From contig JAUXOE010000087.1 of assembly GCA_030682415.1 (NCBI GenBank), positions 1 through 53,107 on the forward strand: a stretch of DNA of 53,107 nucleotides, in the 5' to 3' direction. Shown here in pieces: positions 24,623 through 32,554 of the stretch (the first letter of the stretch is position 1; each line of letters opens with the position of its first letter). The position numbers and the translations under genes are program-made. The notes under the pieces were generated by a model. That model searched no databases. It worked only from the letters and a program-made list of their open reading frames with translations, and had not been told where the DNA came from. This DNA comes from Parvibaculum sp. GTDB taxonomy: Bacteria; Pseudomonadota; Alphaproteobacteria; Parvibaculales; Parvibaculaceae.

Positions 24623-25395
24623 GCCGCGCTCGGCGTCGTATAGGCCGTCGTCTCGTCTTCCGCTTCCAGCGCCACCGCGGCCGCCCGTGCAAAACGCGGT
24701 CCCGACACGATCTCTTCAAGTTCCATGCGGGCCGCCCGCGCCGTGCCGATGATGTCGCCTTCGGCGCGATCGACCAGATCGAGCACCGCCCTGATCCCGT
24801 CAAGCACTTCATCGAGCCAGGCATCGAGCGTGCCGCCTTGCGCCTTCAGCGCCACCGCATCGGCGGCCAGACGCGTGACGGCGCGGCGCACCGCGGCGGT
24901 GTTGAAATCGACCGGCCCGGTGACCAGCGCGGCGAGCTTGCGGATCTGCGCGCTGACGCCGTCGATCAGCGCCCGGCGCTCGCGCGCCCGGCGGCTCTCC
25001 TCGTCTGCCGGCGGCGCCAGATCGTCGAGCGACACGCCGAGCACATCGGCGATCACCGCCATGGTGCGGAAGGTGCCGTCCTTCTTGCCGGTTTCGATTT
25101 CCGACAGATAGGGCGCGCTCATGCCGGCGGCCCGCGCAAGCTCGATGGCTTTCAGGCCGCGATGCTCGCGCCAGACCCGCACTGGATTTTCACCATCGGC
25201 AATGCGGTGTGCGACCGCGGCGGGCACCGGCTCGGGTCCGTCATGATCGAGCGCGGCGCGGCCGGCGCGCAGGTCTTCGGCATCGTCCGCGGCGCGCTTC
25301 AGGCGTTCGTAGTCGGCAACCGGCACAACGACGAAAAGCGCTTCGCCGTCGGGACCGGCAATCTTCTGCAAGGGCTCCGGCACGGTGCGGCTCAT
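24616..25395 (-). CDS. Long XRE-family antitoxin-like protein (HigA-type)
   Basis: A 259-residue protein. Residues about 14-30 (DGEALFVVVPVADYERL) resemble a Phd/YefM-like dimerisation start. Residues about 75-125 are an XRE helix-turn-helix (LKAIELARAAGMSAPYLSEIETGKKDGTFRTMAVIADVLGV). The remaining 120 residues are helical and unlike a normal antitoxin, which is usually 90-140 residues. ATG 25395 overlaps the toxin stop by 4 bases. It probably neutralises the upstream RelE/ParE-like protein and represses the promoter; the extra C-terminal domain has no known role. Confidence 0.82.
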   Translation of the reverse strand: MSRTVPEPLQKIAGPDGEALFVVVPVADYERLKRAADDAEDLRAGRAALDHDGPEPVPAAVAHRIADGENPVRVWREHRGLKAIELARAAGMSAPYLSEIETGKKDGTFRTMAVIADVLGVSLDDLAPPADEESRRARERRALIDGVSAQIRKLAALVTGPVDFNTAAVRRAVTRLAADAVALKAQGGTLDAWLDEVLDGIRAVLDLVDRAEGDIIGTARAARMELEEIVSGPRFARAAAVALEAEDETTAYTTPSAAD

Positions 25396-25661
25396 GGCGC
25401 GCTCTCCCCGCCGGTCAGCGCAAGTATGGTCGTCAGGCCGGCGCGTTCCGCATAGACGATGCGCAAGGTGCTGCCGGTCCGGCACGACATCAGGCCGGGC
25501 GCCAGTTCGCGCGCCTCGGCGCGCGGCGGCACCGCTTCGGCAAAAGCGCGAACCCGCGCGCGATCGTCTTCGCCCAGACGCAGGAAGGCGCGCCACGCCG
25601 TGCGCGCATAGCGCAACTCGCGCCGCTCGCCCCGAGACCGATCGATCGACAGATGTTGCAT
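25392..25661 (-). CDS. RelE/ParE-superfamily toxin (HigB-like)
   Basis: An 89-residue basic protein: short N-terminal strand, helices containing ARTAWRAFLRLGEDDRARVRAFAEAV, and a C-terminal strand set SCRTGSTLRIVYAERAGLTTILALTGG. This is the usual RelE/ParE alpha-beta layout. The toxin-first order and 4-base ATGA overlap with the antitoxin match HigBA-type modules. Expected roles are ribosome-dependent mRNA cleavage or gyrase poisoning, which cannot be told apart here. The start at 25661 is immediately after an AT-poor leader; no toxin-specific catalytic residue can be named with certainty. Confidence 0.75.
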   Translation of the reverse strand: MQHLSIDRSRGERRELRYARTAWRAFLRLGEDDRARVRAFAEAVPPRAEARELAPGLMSCRTGSTLRIVYAERAGLTTILALTGGESAP

Positions 25662-25791
25662 GAACCCAAACCGAATCCGGGTGGCCTTATCGAATTTAGA
25701 CGCCGGCCCTGTTCGCCGCCTGCTAGCATCGCCGGGAGGGCGCGCCTCGCGGGCCGCGAATCTCCATGAATCGAACCATAGGGAGGCAGGA

Positions 25792-26733
25792 ATGTCCAAT
25801 GAGCGGGAGGGATTGAGCATTGCGCGGCTGAAGGAGCTGGTGCGCGAACGCAGCAAGCGCGCCGCATTGCCGCTGGCCGAACGGCGCAAGGTCATGGACG
25901 GCAATGCCGAAATCTATCCGGTGCCGCAGGGGATCGCCATCGCTGCCGCCGATCTCGACGGTCTCCCGGCCGAATGGGCGCATCTGCATGGCGATTCGGC
26001 GGGCGCGCCGGTGGTGCTCTATTTTCACGGCGGCGGCTATGTGCTCGGTTCTTCGCAGTCGCATCGCCACCTGACCGCGCGTCTGGCGCTGGCGGCGCAA
26101 GCCTCGGTGCTGAGCGTCGATTATCGCCTCGCGCCCGAACACGTGTTTCCGGCGGCGGTCGATGACGGGCTGAAGGCCTATCGCTGGCTGCTGGCGCGCG
26201 GCCATGCGCCCGAGACGATCGCGCTGGCCGGCGATTCGGCCGGTGGCGGCCTTGCCGTGGCGGTGCTGCTGGCCGCCAAACGCGACGGCTTGCCGATGCC
26301 GGCCGCCGCCGCGCTGCTCAGCCCCTGGACCGATCTGACCTGCGCGACGGACACCTATATTTCCTGCGCCGACGCCGATCCGATGATCACGCAGGCCGGC
26401 ATCAGGGAACTGGCGGCGATGTATCTCGGCGGCGCCGATCCGCGCGACCCGCTGGCCTCGCCCAATTTCGGCGATCTGACCGGCCTGCCGCCGCTGCTGA
26501 TCCAGGTCGGCAGCGACGAGGTGCTGCTCGACGATGCGCGCGACCTCGACCGGCGCGCCCGCGCCGCCGGCGTCGTCGCCGATCTCGAAGTCTGGGACGG
26601 CATGATCCATGTCTGGCAGGCCTTCTATCAGATGCTGCCGGAGGGAGAGCGGGCGATCGAGCGCATCGGCGGCTGGCTGGCCGGGCAGCGAGACGCGGCC
26701 GACCGGGGCAAACGCAGCGTCGCAAAAGTGTAA
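25792..26733 (+). CDS. Alpha/beta hydrolase, HSL-type esterase
   Basis: A 313-residue cytosolic carboxylesterase of the hormone-sensitive lipase family: oxyanion HGGGY (79-83), nucleophile Ser149 in GDSAGGG, acid in VGSDEVLLDD and His in DGMIHVWQ. It likely hydrolyses short acyl esters. The start at 25792 has GGGAGG at good spacing; an open extension upstream to 25660 is in a different context and is rejected. The TA-like pair is divergent upstream. Confidence 0.93.
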   Translation: MSNEREGLSIARLKELVRERSKRAALPLAERRKVMDGNAEIYPVPQGIAIAAADLDGLPAEWAHLHGDSAGAPVVLYFHGGGYVLGSSQSHRHLTARLALAAQASVLSVDYRLAPEHVFPAAVDDGLKAYRWLLARGHAPETIALAGDSAGGGLAVAVLLAAKRDGLPMPAAAALLSPWTDLTCATDTYISCADADPMITQAGIRELAAMYLGGADPRDPLASPNFGDLTGLPPLLIQVGSDEVLLDDARDLDRRARAAGVVADLEVWDGMIHVWQAFYQMLPEGERAIERIGGWLAGQRDAADRGKRSVAKV

Positions 26734-26912
26734 TTGCGATCTAAATCACGGTTAATAGAGAACCGGTGATTTGCCGTGCATGCGGCAGTCGGCCCCTTGA
26801 TTGCTAATCGTCAAAAGAGTTATAGAATGATATGTAATATTCGGGTTAATTAGCCCCCCGAAGAGTGCTGCTTATTTGACGACGGGCGGCAGGCCGGGCA
26901 AATCATGAGGCG
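26734..26912. promoter_or_regulatory. AT-rich promoter region upstream of mucR
   Basis: About 179 bases with several A/T runs (ATAATAT-type tracts around 26815-26850) in an otherwise GC-rich background. MucR-family proteins bind AT-rich promoters and repress their own gene; the location fits autoregulation. No defined operator was identified. Confidence 0.45.
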
Positions 26913-27326
26913 ATGGTGGCGGAAAAGGCTGAACTGATCGAAATGACGGCGGATATCGTGTCGGCCTATGCCGGTCACAACAAGGTAGCCCCGGAAGACC
27001 TGGCCAGCCTCATCCACAACGTCTTCGGCACACTGATGCGGATTGCGGTTGGCGGCGATACGGGCGCAGCCGGCCCGGCGCCGCAGCCGGCGGTGCCGAT
27101 CCGCAAGTCGATGACGCCGGACTATCTGGTCTGCCTGGAAGACGGCAAGCAATTCAAGTCGCTGAAGCGGCATCTGCGCACGCATTACAATCTCAGCCCC
27201 GAGCAATATCGCGAAAAATGGGGCCTGCCGCGCGACTATCCGATGGTGGCGCCGAACTACGCCCGGACGCGCTCGAAGCTGGCCAAGAAAATGGGGCTGG
27301 GCCAAGGTCGCCGCCGCGTGAAATAA
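26913..27326 (+). CDS. mucR: MucR/Ros family zinc-finger transcriptional regulator
   Basis: A 137-residue nucleoid-like regulator of exopolysaccharide, motility and virulence genes in alphaproteobacteria. The N-terminal helical oligomerisation part (about 1-45) precedes a single zinc finger. Zinc ligands seen are Cys74, Asp77, His87 and His91 (CLEDGKQFKSLKRHLRTHY), so the second ligand is Asp rather than Cys, as described for some Mesorhizobium proteins of this family. The C-terminal YPMVAPNYARTRS motif is intact. It is preceded by an AT-rich promoter. Confidence 0.95.
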   Translation: MVAEKAELIEMTADIVSAYAGHNKVAPEDLASLIHNVFGTLMRIAVGGDTGAAGPAPQPAVPIRKSMTPDYLVCLEDGKQFKSLKRHLRTHYNLSPEQYREKWGLPRDYPMVAPNYARTRSKLAKKMGLGQGRRRVK

Positions 27327-27370
27327 GGCCGGCTTGCATTGGTCGCGCCCTCCGCCCAAGATTTCGGCGA

Positions 27371-27931
27371 ATGATTCGTCAATGGGCCCCGGCCCGGTTA
27401 TTCGAGGAGGCGCTTCTGACACGCGCCGACCAAGCCATTCGCGCCCAGTTGATCGTGCCCGAGCAGCGCGAGCTTTTCGACTATTGGCGTTCCAAATCCA
27501 TCGACGGCGCCTATCCGATGCGCGCCGACATCCAGCCCGGCGAACTGCGCGCGATGTTGCCCTCGCTCAGCCTGCTCGATGTGATCGCCGAAAGCGAAGA
27601 CACGGTGCGCCTGCGGGTGCGCCTTGCCGGCACGCGCCTGCGCGACTATTTCGGCGTCGAGACGACGGGCCATTTTCTCGATGAATACGATCTCGGCGAT
27701 CAGACCGAATACTGGAATGCAGCCTATCGTGAGGTGATCGGCGTCGGCCGTCCGGCGCAGGGCGTCATCGCGCTCGACGCCTGGAAGCAGCCCAACGTTT
27801 TCCAGTTCTGGTTGCGCCTGCCGCTCGTCAATGACGAGGGCCAGATCGCGATGGTGCTCGGCCACGACGCCTTCCTGCAATCGGAAAAGGCCCATGCGCT
27901 GGCCGAACGGGCCAATCTTCGTATTGCTTGA
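27371..27931 (+). CDS. PAS-domain protein (PAS_5 type)
   Basis: A 186-residue protein composed mainly of one PAS-like domain (about 40-165: FDYWRSKSIDGAYPMRADIQP..., RLAGTRLRDYFGVETTGHFLDEYD). There is no histidine kinase or GGDEF output domain. Such stand-alone PAS_5 proteins are widespread in alphaproteobacteria; function is unknown. The start at 27371 (MIRQWAPARLF) gives the family N-terminus. Directly follows mucR. Confidence 0.82.
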   Translation: MIRQWAPARLFEEALLTRADQAIRAQLIVPEQRELFDYWRSKSIDGAYPMRADIQPGELRAMLPSLSLLDVIAESEDTVRLRVRLAGTRLRDYFGVETTGHFLDEYDLGDQTEYWNAAYREVIGVGRPAQGVIALDAWKQPNVFQFWLRLPLVNDEGQIAMVLGHDAFLQSEKAHALAERANLRIA

Positions 27932-27983
27932 AGGGGGCTGCCCGAACAGGGCAGACTTGCCGGGCAGGACGAGGGAGAGGCGT

Positions 27984-28424
27984 GTGACGATTTCAAGGAC
28001 AATGGCCGCCGTGCTGACCGCCATGCTGCTCGCCGGCGCGGCGCGCGCCGCGACGCTTGAAGGCGGCAGCATCACGATCCAGCGCGGCGAGCAGGCAAGA
28101 TTTGCGATCGCGGGCAGCGACGTACCGACCGATCTGCGCGCCGATTGCACGCTGTCGGATGTTGGCGGCAGCGCCAGCCTCATTTTCGACGGCGAGCACT
28201 ATATCGCGATGTCGGATCTCGCCGTCGGCGAGACAATCACGCTCAGGCGCGGCGAGATGCGCGAATACCACCTGGCCGGCGTCGTTGATGCGGCGACCGG
28301 CGGCTATATCGCCTTCAATTTCACCGGTGCGGCAGCCGCCATGTGCTTTCCGGGCATGGCCTGCGACGGCGCCGGCGACGGCGCGACCAGCGTCACCGTG
28401 ACCTGCCGCAACGCCGCCGACTGA
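27984..28424 (+). CDS. Secreted protein of unknown function (146 aa, GTG start)
   Basis: A GTG start preceded by GGGAGAGG, then an N-terminal signal (MAAVLTAMLLAGAARAATLEG) and a beta-rich mature part with three Cys (ADCTLSD, MCFPGMACDG, VTCRNAAD). Not recognised. An ATG at 28002 is an alternative start. The Cys pattern suggests disulfides in the periplasm. Confidence 0.6.
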   Translation: MTISRTMAAVLTAMLLAGAARAATLEGGSITIQRGEQARFAIAGSDVPTDLRADCTLSDVGGSASLIFDGEHYIAMSDLAVGETITLRRGEMREYHLAGVVDAATGGYIAFNFTGAAAAMCFPGMACDGAGDGATSVTVTCRNAAD

Positions 28425-28613
28425 CGCCCGCACGGCCGCAATCCCCACCTGAAATCGCCTGTCCGCGACAAGGCGGCCGATTCCCTCAGCCACAGCAACG
28501 ACTTGCCGGAACTTATCCCCGGCACGCCGGAGATATGTCAATTTTACCATTGAAGAGGAATTTATTCCTCTATTCTATCGGCAGGGTGGCGCCGTTCGCC
28601 CGAGCGAGGATCA

Positions 28614-29054
28614 ATGGAACAGGATTTTTTTCACATCACGCACGTCGCCCGGGACGACCGGGAGCCGGTTCTGGCCGGGTTGCCGCGGCCCGGCCCGGCC
28701 CGCCGCCGGCGGCGCCGGCGCCGGGCGGTCCCGCCGCGCCTCGGCCGCGTCGAGGCGACGCTGACGCTGGCCGTGGTGGCCCGCGCCTGGCGGTTGCCGC
28801 TGCAGGACCTCAAGGCGCCGACACGCCGCCGCGCGCCGGTGGCGCTGGCCCGTCAGGTGGCGATGTATCTGACCCATGTCATTTTCGGCGTCAGTCTTTC
28901 CGAGGTCGGCCGTCTCTTCGGCCGCGATCGCACGACGGCGGCGCATGCCTGCCGGACGATCGAGGACCGACGCGACGATCCGGATTTCGACCGGCTGCTC
29001 GATGTCCTGGCGCAGGCGCTGGAAAGCTGCGGCGAGCTGGAGGTCCGGCCATGA
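28614..29054 (+). CDS. DnaA domain-IV-like HTH protein
   Basis: A 146-residue protein whose C-terminal half (ARQVAMYLTHVIFGVSLSEVGRLFGRDRTTAAHACRTIED) is clearly the DnaA C-terminal origin-binding helix-turn-helix. There is no AAA+ domain, so it cannot be an initiator. The N-terminal part contains eight consecutive arginines (residues 30-37). It overlaps the following DUF6456 gene by 4 bases (ATGA) and is likely translated with it. The pair is conserved in Rhizobiales but uncharacterised; it may antagonise DnaA or act as a DnaA-box-binding regulator. Confidence 0.88.
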   Translation: MEQDFFHITHVARDDREPVLAGLPRPGPARRRRRRRRAVPPRLGRVEATLTLAVVARAWRLPLQDLKAPTRRRAPVALARQVAMYLTHVIFGVSLSEVGRLFGRDRTTAAHACRTIEDRRDDPDFDRLLDVLAQALESCGELEVRP

Positions 29055-29629
29055 CGCCCGGGCGGAAACGCCCTGCAGGGTCCGAGGCCGCCGCTCCGGA
29101 CCGTTTCGCCGCCGCGCATCGTTTGCCCGGCCGCCGGCGGATCCAGCTCGACGGCGCTGAAACCGACGTCTGCGTCAATGAAGGCGAGTCGCCGCTTGGC
29201 TGGCTGCGCCGCCGCAAGGGCCCGGGCGGCAGGCCACTGATCGACGAAACCCAATTCGAGGCCGGCGAACGGCTGCGGCGCGATTTCACGATCGGACAGT
29301 TGACGCCGCGCGTCACGGTGGACTGGTCGGCCATTGGCGGCGGCCGGCCGAAGAAGCGGCATCCGCGCGATCCGGCCTCGATCGCCGATCACGCACAGGC
29401 CGCCCGCCGCCGCGTCGCGCGGGCGCTGACGGCGGCGGGGCCCGGCCTGTCGGACCTGCTGATTGCCGTCTGCTGCCATCTAGAGGGCATGGAGGTTGCC
29501 GAACGGCGCTTCGGCTGGCCGCAACGGGCGGGAAAGATCGTGCTCGCCATCGCGCTCGACCGGCTGGCGGCGCATTACGGGCTTGGACCCGCCCGGAAGG
29601 GCCGCGATCAGGAAGCGGCCGGCACCTGA
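29051..29629 (+). CDS. DUF6456 domain protein
   Basis: A 192-residue basic protein with a central conserved segment (NEGESPLGWLRRRKG, FEAGERLRRDFTIGQLTPRVTVDWS, HAQAARRRVARALTAAGPGLSDLLIAVCCHLEGMEVAERRFGWPQRAGKIVLAIALDRLAAHYG). This is the DUF6456 domain always found with the DnaA-like HTH partner. The C-terminal motif resembles a winged helix with DNA-contact potential. Coupled to the DnaA-like gene by an ATGA overlap; the 3' end overlaps convergent sufE by 22 bases. Confidence 0.85.
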   Translation: MTPGRKRPAGSEAAAPDRFAAAHRLPGRRRIQLDGAETDVCVNEGESPLGWLRRRKGPGGRPLIDETQFEAGERLRRDFTIGQLTPRVTVDWSAIGGGRPKKRHPRDPASIADHAQAARRRVARALTAAGPGLSDLLIAVCCHLEGMEVAERRFGWPQRAGKIVLAIALDRLAAHYGLGPARKGRDQEAAGT

Positions 29630-30039
29630 TGCGCCCTGGCATCCGCCTGGATGCGCCCGACCATCGAATAGAGGCCGTTGGAACGCTGTGGCGTCAGATG
29701 TTCGTCGAGGCCGAGACTGCCGAAAACGGCACGGGCGTCGATCGCCAGAATCTCGTCCGGCGTGCGGCCGGAATAAAGGCGCATCAGGATGGCGATCAGG
29801 CCACGGACGATATGGGCATCGCTGTCCCCGCGGAAATGGAGGCGGGGCGTGCCGTCGGCGTCCTTGCGCGGCTCGGCGATGAGCCACACCTGGCTGACGC
29901 AGCCCTCGACCTTGTGGGCCGGCGCATGTTCGGCCTCGCTCAATGGTTCAAGCGTGCGGCCAAGCTCGATGACATAGCGATAGCGCTCCTCCCAATCGTC
30001 GAGGAAGGCGAAATCGTCGATGAGATCCTGAATGCTCAT
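29608..30039 (-). CDS. sufE: Cysteine desulfurization/SufE family protein
   Basis: A 143-residue SufE: sulfur acceptor from a cysteine desulfurase for iron-sulfur cluster building. Catalytic Cys47 in VEGCVSQVW, with the FRGDSDAHIVRGLIAILMRLYSGRTPDEIL segment and LSPQRSNGL-like LTPQRSNGLYSM near the C-terminus. No sufS neighbour here. Its 3' end overlaps the convergent DUF6456 gene by 22 bases, so the two mRNAs are complementary at their ends. Confidence 0.93.
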   Translation of the reverse strand: MSIQDLIDDFAFLDDWEERYRYVIELGRTLEPLSEAEHAPAHKVEGCVSQVWLIAEPRKDADGTPRLHFRGDSDAHIVRGLIAILMRLYSGRTPDEILAIDARAVFGSLGLDEHLTPQRSNGLYSMVGRIQADARAHQVPAAS

Positions 30040-30093
30040 GGCGCTCCGACCGGGTTCGGTCAGGACATAGCGGGCCGGCCCCCAAAGAACAAG

Positions 30094-30126
30094 CGCCCCG
30101 CCACTCGCAGGGCAAGTGGCGGGGCG
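30094..30126 (-). terminator. 12-bp terminator hairpin after the DUF5330 gene
   Basis: Perfect 12-bp arms CGCCCCGCCACT (30094-30105) and AGTGGCGGGGCG (30115-30126), 9-base loop. On the minus strand it is followed by CTTGTTCTTT, a T-rich tail, about 70 bases past the DUF5330 stop. Confidence 0.6.
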
Positions 30127-30194
30127 TGAAGTGGACCGGCTGCGGGTCTAGGGCCCCGCAGCCGGCGGTGGAAGCGGGCGACCTGCGGGTGAGG

Positions 30195-30605
30195 TCAGGC
30201 GCCTGCCGGGTGTACGGGCCCAAGGGCCTGGCGGCCGAGGGGGGCAAGCGGCGCGGGGACGCCATTGTCTTGCTGATGTTCCTTCGCCTTGTCGGTCAGC
30301 CAGACAAGGGCCATGCCGCCATAATGCGTGGTCTGGCGCATGACATGGCCCAGAATGTCGTGGCTGCGCGCGCAGATGTCCGGATTGCGGCCGCAAAAGC
30401 CCATGACGTCCTGGGCGGAGCGGGCGGCCATTGTCAGCGCTTCACCCGCACCCATTTGGGGGGCCGCCGGTTCAGGCGGGACCCCGAGCGAGGCGGCGGT
30501 GTAGCCGCCGGCGCTGGCGGTCCGGGCGGTGGCGTCGTCGTTGGCGGCGGGCAGCAGGAATGCGAGCACCGTCAGCCAGAATGCAGCTCTCAGAATAAAA
30601 GACAT
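30195..30605 (-). CDS. DUF5330 exported protein
   Basis: A 136-residue protein with an N-terminal signal or membrane segment (about 4-22) and the conserved DUF5330 core: AQDVMGFCGRNPDICARSHDIL, with two cysteines seven residues apart. The tail is Pro/Gly-rich. Unknown function, common in Rhizobiales. ATG 30605 is chosen (GGGTGAG upstream); a GTG three codons earlier is possible. Confidence 0.78.
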   Translation of the reverse strand: MSFILRAAFWLTVLAFLLPAANDDATARTASAGGYTAASLGVPPEPAAPQMGAGEALTMAARSAQDVMGFCGRNPDICARSHDILGHVMRQTTHYGGMALVWLTDKAKEHQQDNGVPAPLAPLGRQALGPVHPAGA

Positions 30606-30922
30606 CGTTCTCACCCTTTCAAAGGCCGGTCGTTCCTAGGGACCGGCACATGTCATGGGCGAAGGCTAGGGCGCGATCTGCTGTCACGCGGTTAAATAGA
30701 TAGATAAAATACAATATAGATCGCTTCTTGTGCATAGGAGTTACAGTGATAGTTTATTTCACCATTCAACTATACTTGAAAATATAATCTAATTATTCGA
30801 AAAACAGAATAAAATACACAAAAAATTTGACGCGCATTCTCGAAAAATGCGCGTCAAAAAAGATCGAGATTCAATTCAAATTGTGCGAAGCGGCCGGACC
30901 TGGCCGAACGCGCGGGCTCCTG
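30606..30922. other. Non-coding AT-rich intergenic region
   Basis: 317 bases between two minus-strand genes. Bases 30687-30825 are very AT-rich, with A/T tracts and a GATA triplet repeat near 30695, probably holding the promoter of the DUF5330 gene. The right end holds a strong terminator hairpin (30826-30858). No gene or RNA could be supported. Confidence 0.6.
30826..30858 (-). terminator. Rho-independent terminator of the lipoprotein gene
   Basis: 13-bp perfect arms TTTGACGCGCATT (30826-30838) and AATGCGCGTCAAA (30846-30858), 7-base loop. On the minus strand a TTTTTT tract follows (30820-30825). Serves the lipoprotein gene ending at 30923. Confidence 0.8.
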
Positions 30923-31996
30923 TCAGCGAGCGACCGGCGCCGCCGGGACCGCTTCCGCAAAGCAGTTGCCGACATCCTGAAGCGCATGCTTGCCCGCACA
31001 CCATGCTTCCTCGGAGGGGAAGCGCGAGGCGGCAATGCACTGGTTGAGGTTGAGGCGGGCCCAGTTGAGGCAGCGCCCGGTCGGATTGCGCGGTGCCGAT
31101 GCCTGCACCGCATCCATTGAGCCGTCCAGCACCTGATGCGCGGCCAGCGTGAGAATGCGGTTCATCACCGACGGTGTGTAGGCATGGGCCGTACCGATCG
31201 GCGACAGCGCTGCCATCACCGCACGCGCCTGCTCAAGCGGGCTCGCCGCGGCGGCCTTGACGGGGGCCTCCGGTTGGCTCGGCTGCGGCGCGACCATGCC
31301 CCATCTCTGCTTCTGGAACTGATAGGCGGTGTCGATGAAGCGGGCCGAAAGCTGCGTTATGCGTCCGGTTTCGTCGCGAATGGCGACGGCGACGGCGGCA
31401 CTGGCCGAACTGGCCCCGCGAATCTGCAGGACATAGTCGTCGTCGGCCACCAGCTGTTCGAGCAGCACGGTCTTGCCGACGGCGCGTGCCTCGTCGCGTA
31501 CGCCCTGAGTGAAGGTCGGATCCTGCGCGGCAATCATTGCACGCGCGGCGTACCAGCCGTCGGCCAGCCCATCCGGCTCGGCAATGCGCAGCAGCGCCAA
31601 CGCCCGGCGGACATCGGCGGGCGTGTTGAGACGCGCTTCGGCGGCGGTCGCCAGCGCCGAACCATAATTGACGTAGACGCCTGTGAGATCGCCAAGACGC
31701 CGCGCCGAAGTCAGCGCCGCGATGCCGGCCGACGGATCGATCGAGGCGACCTGCACCGGCGCGCGCTGGAGCGGCGAGGGCAGGGGGATGGGAATGCCCG
31801 ACAAGTTTGCCGCCAGAAGGGCTTCGTCGGCAGCCGTTGCGACGGGTGCCGACGCCGGTTCGGGCGCAGCCGCGACGGGCTTGCTGTCGCTGCCCGATGT
31901 AAGACAGCCGCTCAACAGAAATGCCGCTGCGATGGGCAGCGCGGCGCAATGCGCCCGTTTCAGAAAAGACAATGACAAGCTGCGACCCCTCGACAT
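30923..31996 (-). CDS. Lipoprotein of unknown function (357 aa)
   Basis: Lipobox FLLSGC (Cys31) then an Ala/Pro-rich linker and a helical domain of about 250 residues. Segments such as RALALLRIAEPDGLADGWYAARAMIAAQDPTFTQGVRDEARAVGK and a C-terminal Cys-containing helix (RCLNWARLNLNQCIAASRFPSEEAWCAGKHALQDVGNC) with paired Cys are seen. No known family. The start at 31996 has GGGGGAT; an upstream ATG at 32041 would precede the lipobox by an implausible length. It ends at a strong terminator at 30826-30858. Confidence 0.82.
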   Translation of the reverse strand: MSRGRSLSLSFLKRAHCAALPIAAAFLLSGCLTSGSDSKPVAAAPEPASAPVATAADEALLAANLSGIPIPLPSPLQRAPVQVASIDPSAGIAALTSARRLGDLTGVYVNYGSALATAAEARLNTPADVRRALALLRIAEPDGLADGWYAARAMIAAQDPTFTQGVRDEARAVGKTVLLEQLVADDDYVLQIRGASSASAAVAVAIRDETGRITQLSARFIDTAYQFQKQRWGMVAPQPSQPEAPVKAAAASPLEQARAVMAALSPIGTAHAYTPSVMNRILTLAAHQVLDGSMDAVQASAPRNPTGRCLNWARLNLNQCIAASRFPSEEAWCAGKHALQDVGNCFAEAVPAAPVAR

Positions 31997-32211
31997 GGCG
32001 GTATCCCCCCGAACGCCCGCAAAAACAGTGAAACAACGCATCGCAAGAACGGATCCGGCTGACCGGTGCCTTCGCGGTGCGGCGTCTCACATTAGAGTAC
32101 TGTTAAGTCTAGTCTGGCAGCGGTGCGACGGCAAACGGGAAACACGTTAAGGATGAACGGCGGCGGCCGAAAAGGTCGGCGGTCGATTCAGGCAGGGAAT
32201 ACGGGAAATAA

Positions 32212-32553
32212 ATGGAAACGGCGCCGCGATTGAAGGCCGAAATCTGGGTAAAGGCGCTGATCCGCCGCTGCGAAACGGCCGGTGGCGCCGCGATGGTGGT
32301 CCGGCGCGGTGACGCGACCGCGGGCGTTGTCCTGGTCAAGGTCAACCGCCTCGACGGACGGGCGACCGTCTATGCGCCGGCGCGCGACGGCGAGGGCGCA
32401 CTCTTCTGGATGGCGCGGCCATCCGCCGATCCCGCCCCGGAACCGGATGCCGACGCCTATATCGCGAAACAGCGCGACCGCGACCCCGACCTCTGGGTGG
32501 TCGAGATCGAAGATCGCGAGGGCCGGCACTTCCTGACCGAACCTGTGCGCTGA
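32212..32553 (+). CDS. DUF1491 domain protein
   Basis: A 113-residue protein with the conserved DUF1491 pattern: LKAEIWVKALIRRCETAGGAAMVVRRGDATAGVVLVKV, then a basic loop, then RDRDPDLWVVEIEDREGRHFL. Widespread in alphaproteobacteria, function unknown. No signal peptide. It ends 1 base before the convergent Nudix gene. Confidence 0.88.
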   Translation: METAPRLKAEIWVKALIRRCETAGGAAMVVRRGDATAGVVLVKVNRLDGRATVYAPARDGEGALFWMARPSADPAPEPDADAYIAKQRDRDPDLWVVEIEDREGRHFLTEPVR

Positions 32554-32554
32554 T

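Noticed and set aside
30690-30710. GATA tetranucleotide tract as microsatellite
   Set aside because: Only about three units; not a notable repeat.
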